Shown here: piece by piece, positions 63,892 through 64,000 of the stretch
How the letters are laid out: the number at the start of each line of letters is the position of its first letter
Numbering within the stretch: position 1 is the stretch's first letter
NCBI GenBank assembly: GCA_046331175.1
Contig: JAXLRI010000005.1
Location: 248,001 to 312,000, forward strand
Origin: JAWKIW01 sp046331175
GTDB lineage: Bacteria; Actinomycetota; Acidimicrobiia; Acidimicrobiales; Acidimicrobilacustridaceae
DNA: 64,000 nucleotides
Reading direction: 5' to 3'
Position numbers and translations under genes: made by a program
Notes under the pieces: generated by a model
What the model saw: only the letters and a program-made list of their open reading frames with translations
What the model was told of the DNA's origin: nothing
The model's database searches: none

Positions 63892-63982
63892 AGATGGCGG
63901 TTCTGGCGTCGATTCCCGGTTCTGGCGGCTCATCGGTGAGCCACATGTGCTGGTAGAGCCGCTGGTGCTCGTTCTGGGCTCG

Positions 63983-64000
63983 CTTACAAGGAGGGGGTCG
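63983..64000. repeat. Third att core, cut by window end
   Basis: CTTACAAGGAGGGGGTCG, the first 18 bases of the 57-bp core, directly preceded by about 60 bp nearly identical to the sequence before 58682. Confidence 0.85.

Larger units (their letters stand above)
58682..63982. mobile_element. Element 2: int-deleted tandem element (CIME-like), 5.3 kb
   Basis: Same ends as element 1 (core, left and right arm repeats at matching distances, about 110 bp of near-identical right-end DNA) but only fragments of int and xis. Cargo: SRPBCC fragment, PIN toxin-antitoxin pair, IS21 insertion, decayed GRPRKW gene, and a two-frame membrane protein. It cannot integrate or excise itself; element 1 integrase could act on it. 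A further element may follow 63983. Confidence 0.82.

Overview
The window is very GC-rich DNA from a high-GC Gram-positive actinobacterium. Gene style and content (era/recO cluster, dnaG-rpoD pair, RDD proteins, septum-formation kinase, many lipoproteins, recurrent leaderless TANNNT promoters) suggest a member of or near Acidimicrobiia; that placement is inference, not shown by a marker gene search.

Positions 1-47234 are mostly chromosomal core. 1-2753 (minus) is the start of a Flp/Tad-type pilus assembly operon (SAF/CpaB-like, CpaE-like, CpaF). 4018-9676 (plus) is the conserved phoH-ybeY-CNNM/CorC-era-(small gene)-uppS-recO cluster. Two RDD membrane proteins, glycyl-tRNA synthetase, a methyltransferase, pyruvate phosphate dikinase, a lipoprotein, and dnaG-rpoD follow. 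20821-22791 holds a YtxH-like protein, an HTH/LAGLIDADG-like gene that runs into tRNA-Asn, a CAU tRNA (probably Ile2) and a TetR regulator. A complete IS256-family element (22803-24222, perfect 9-bp target duplication) has cut the 3' end of a small lipoprotein gene. 24643-47176 carries two acyl-CoA synthetases, an inositol-phosphatase-like enzyme, a Nudix hydrolase, MTA/SAH deaminase, two Ser/Thr kinases (one with a FHA partner), two CPA2 antiporters, an FAD protein with a 4-TM partner, a methylthioadenosine/inosine phosphorylase, an acyl-reductase-like SDR, a FtsX-type ABC permease and a double hexapeptide-repeat protein.

47235-64000 is a tandem integrative-element array in tRNA-Val(TAC). 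A 57-bp core copied from the tRNA 3' end occurs at 47267 and 58682 and begins again at 63983, where the window stops. Element 1 (47267-58681) has an intact tyrosine integrase, an excisionase-like gene, a GRPRKW coiled-coil gene, a lipoprotein translationally coupled to a 1978-residue secreted RHS/YD-repeat polymorphic toxin with a lower-GC tail, a candidate immunity lipoprotein, and a VapBC45-like toxin-antitoxin pair. Element 2 (58682-63982) has identical end architecture but only fragments of int and xis, a PIN toxin-antitoxin pair, an IS21-family insertion and decayed cargo; it looks like a cis- or trans-mobilisable derivative. Paired TTGACACCG repeats lie at the same distances inside both element ends and are probable integrase arm sites.

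Main uncertainties: several start codons (GTG/TTG rich genome), the function of the RHS tail, and what follows 64000. Most long overlapping open frames are GC-driven shadows and were left out.
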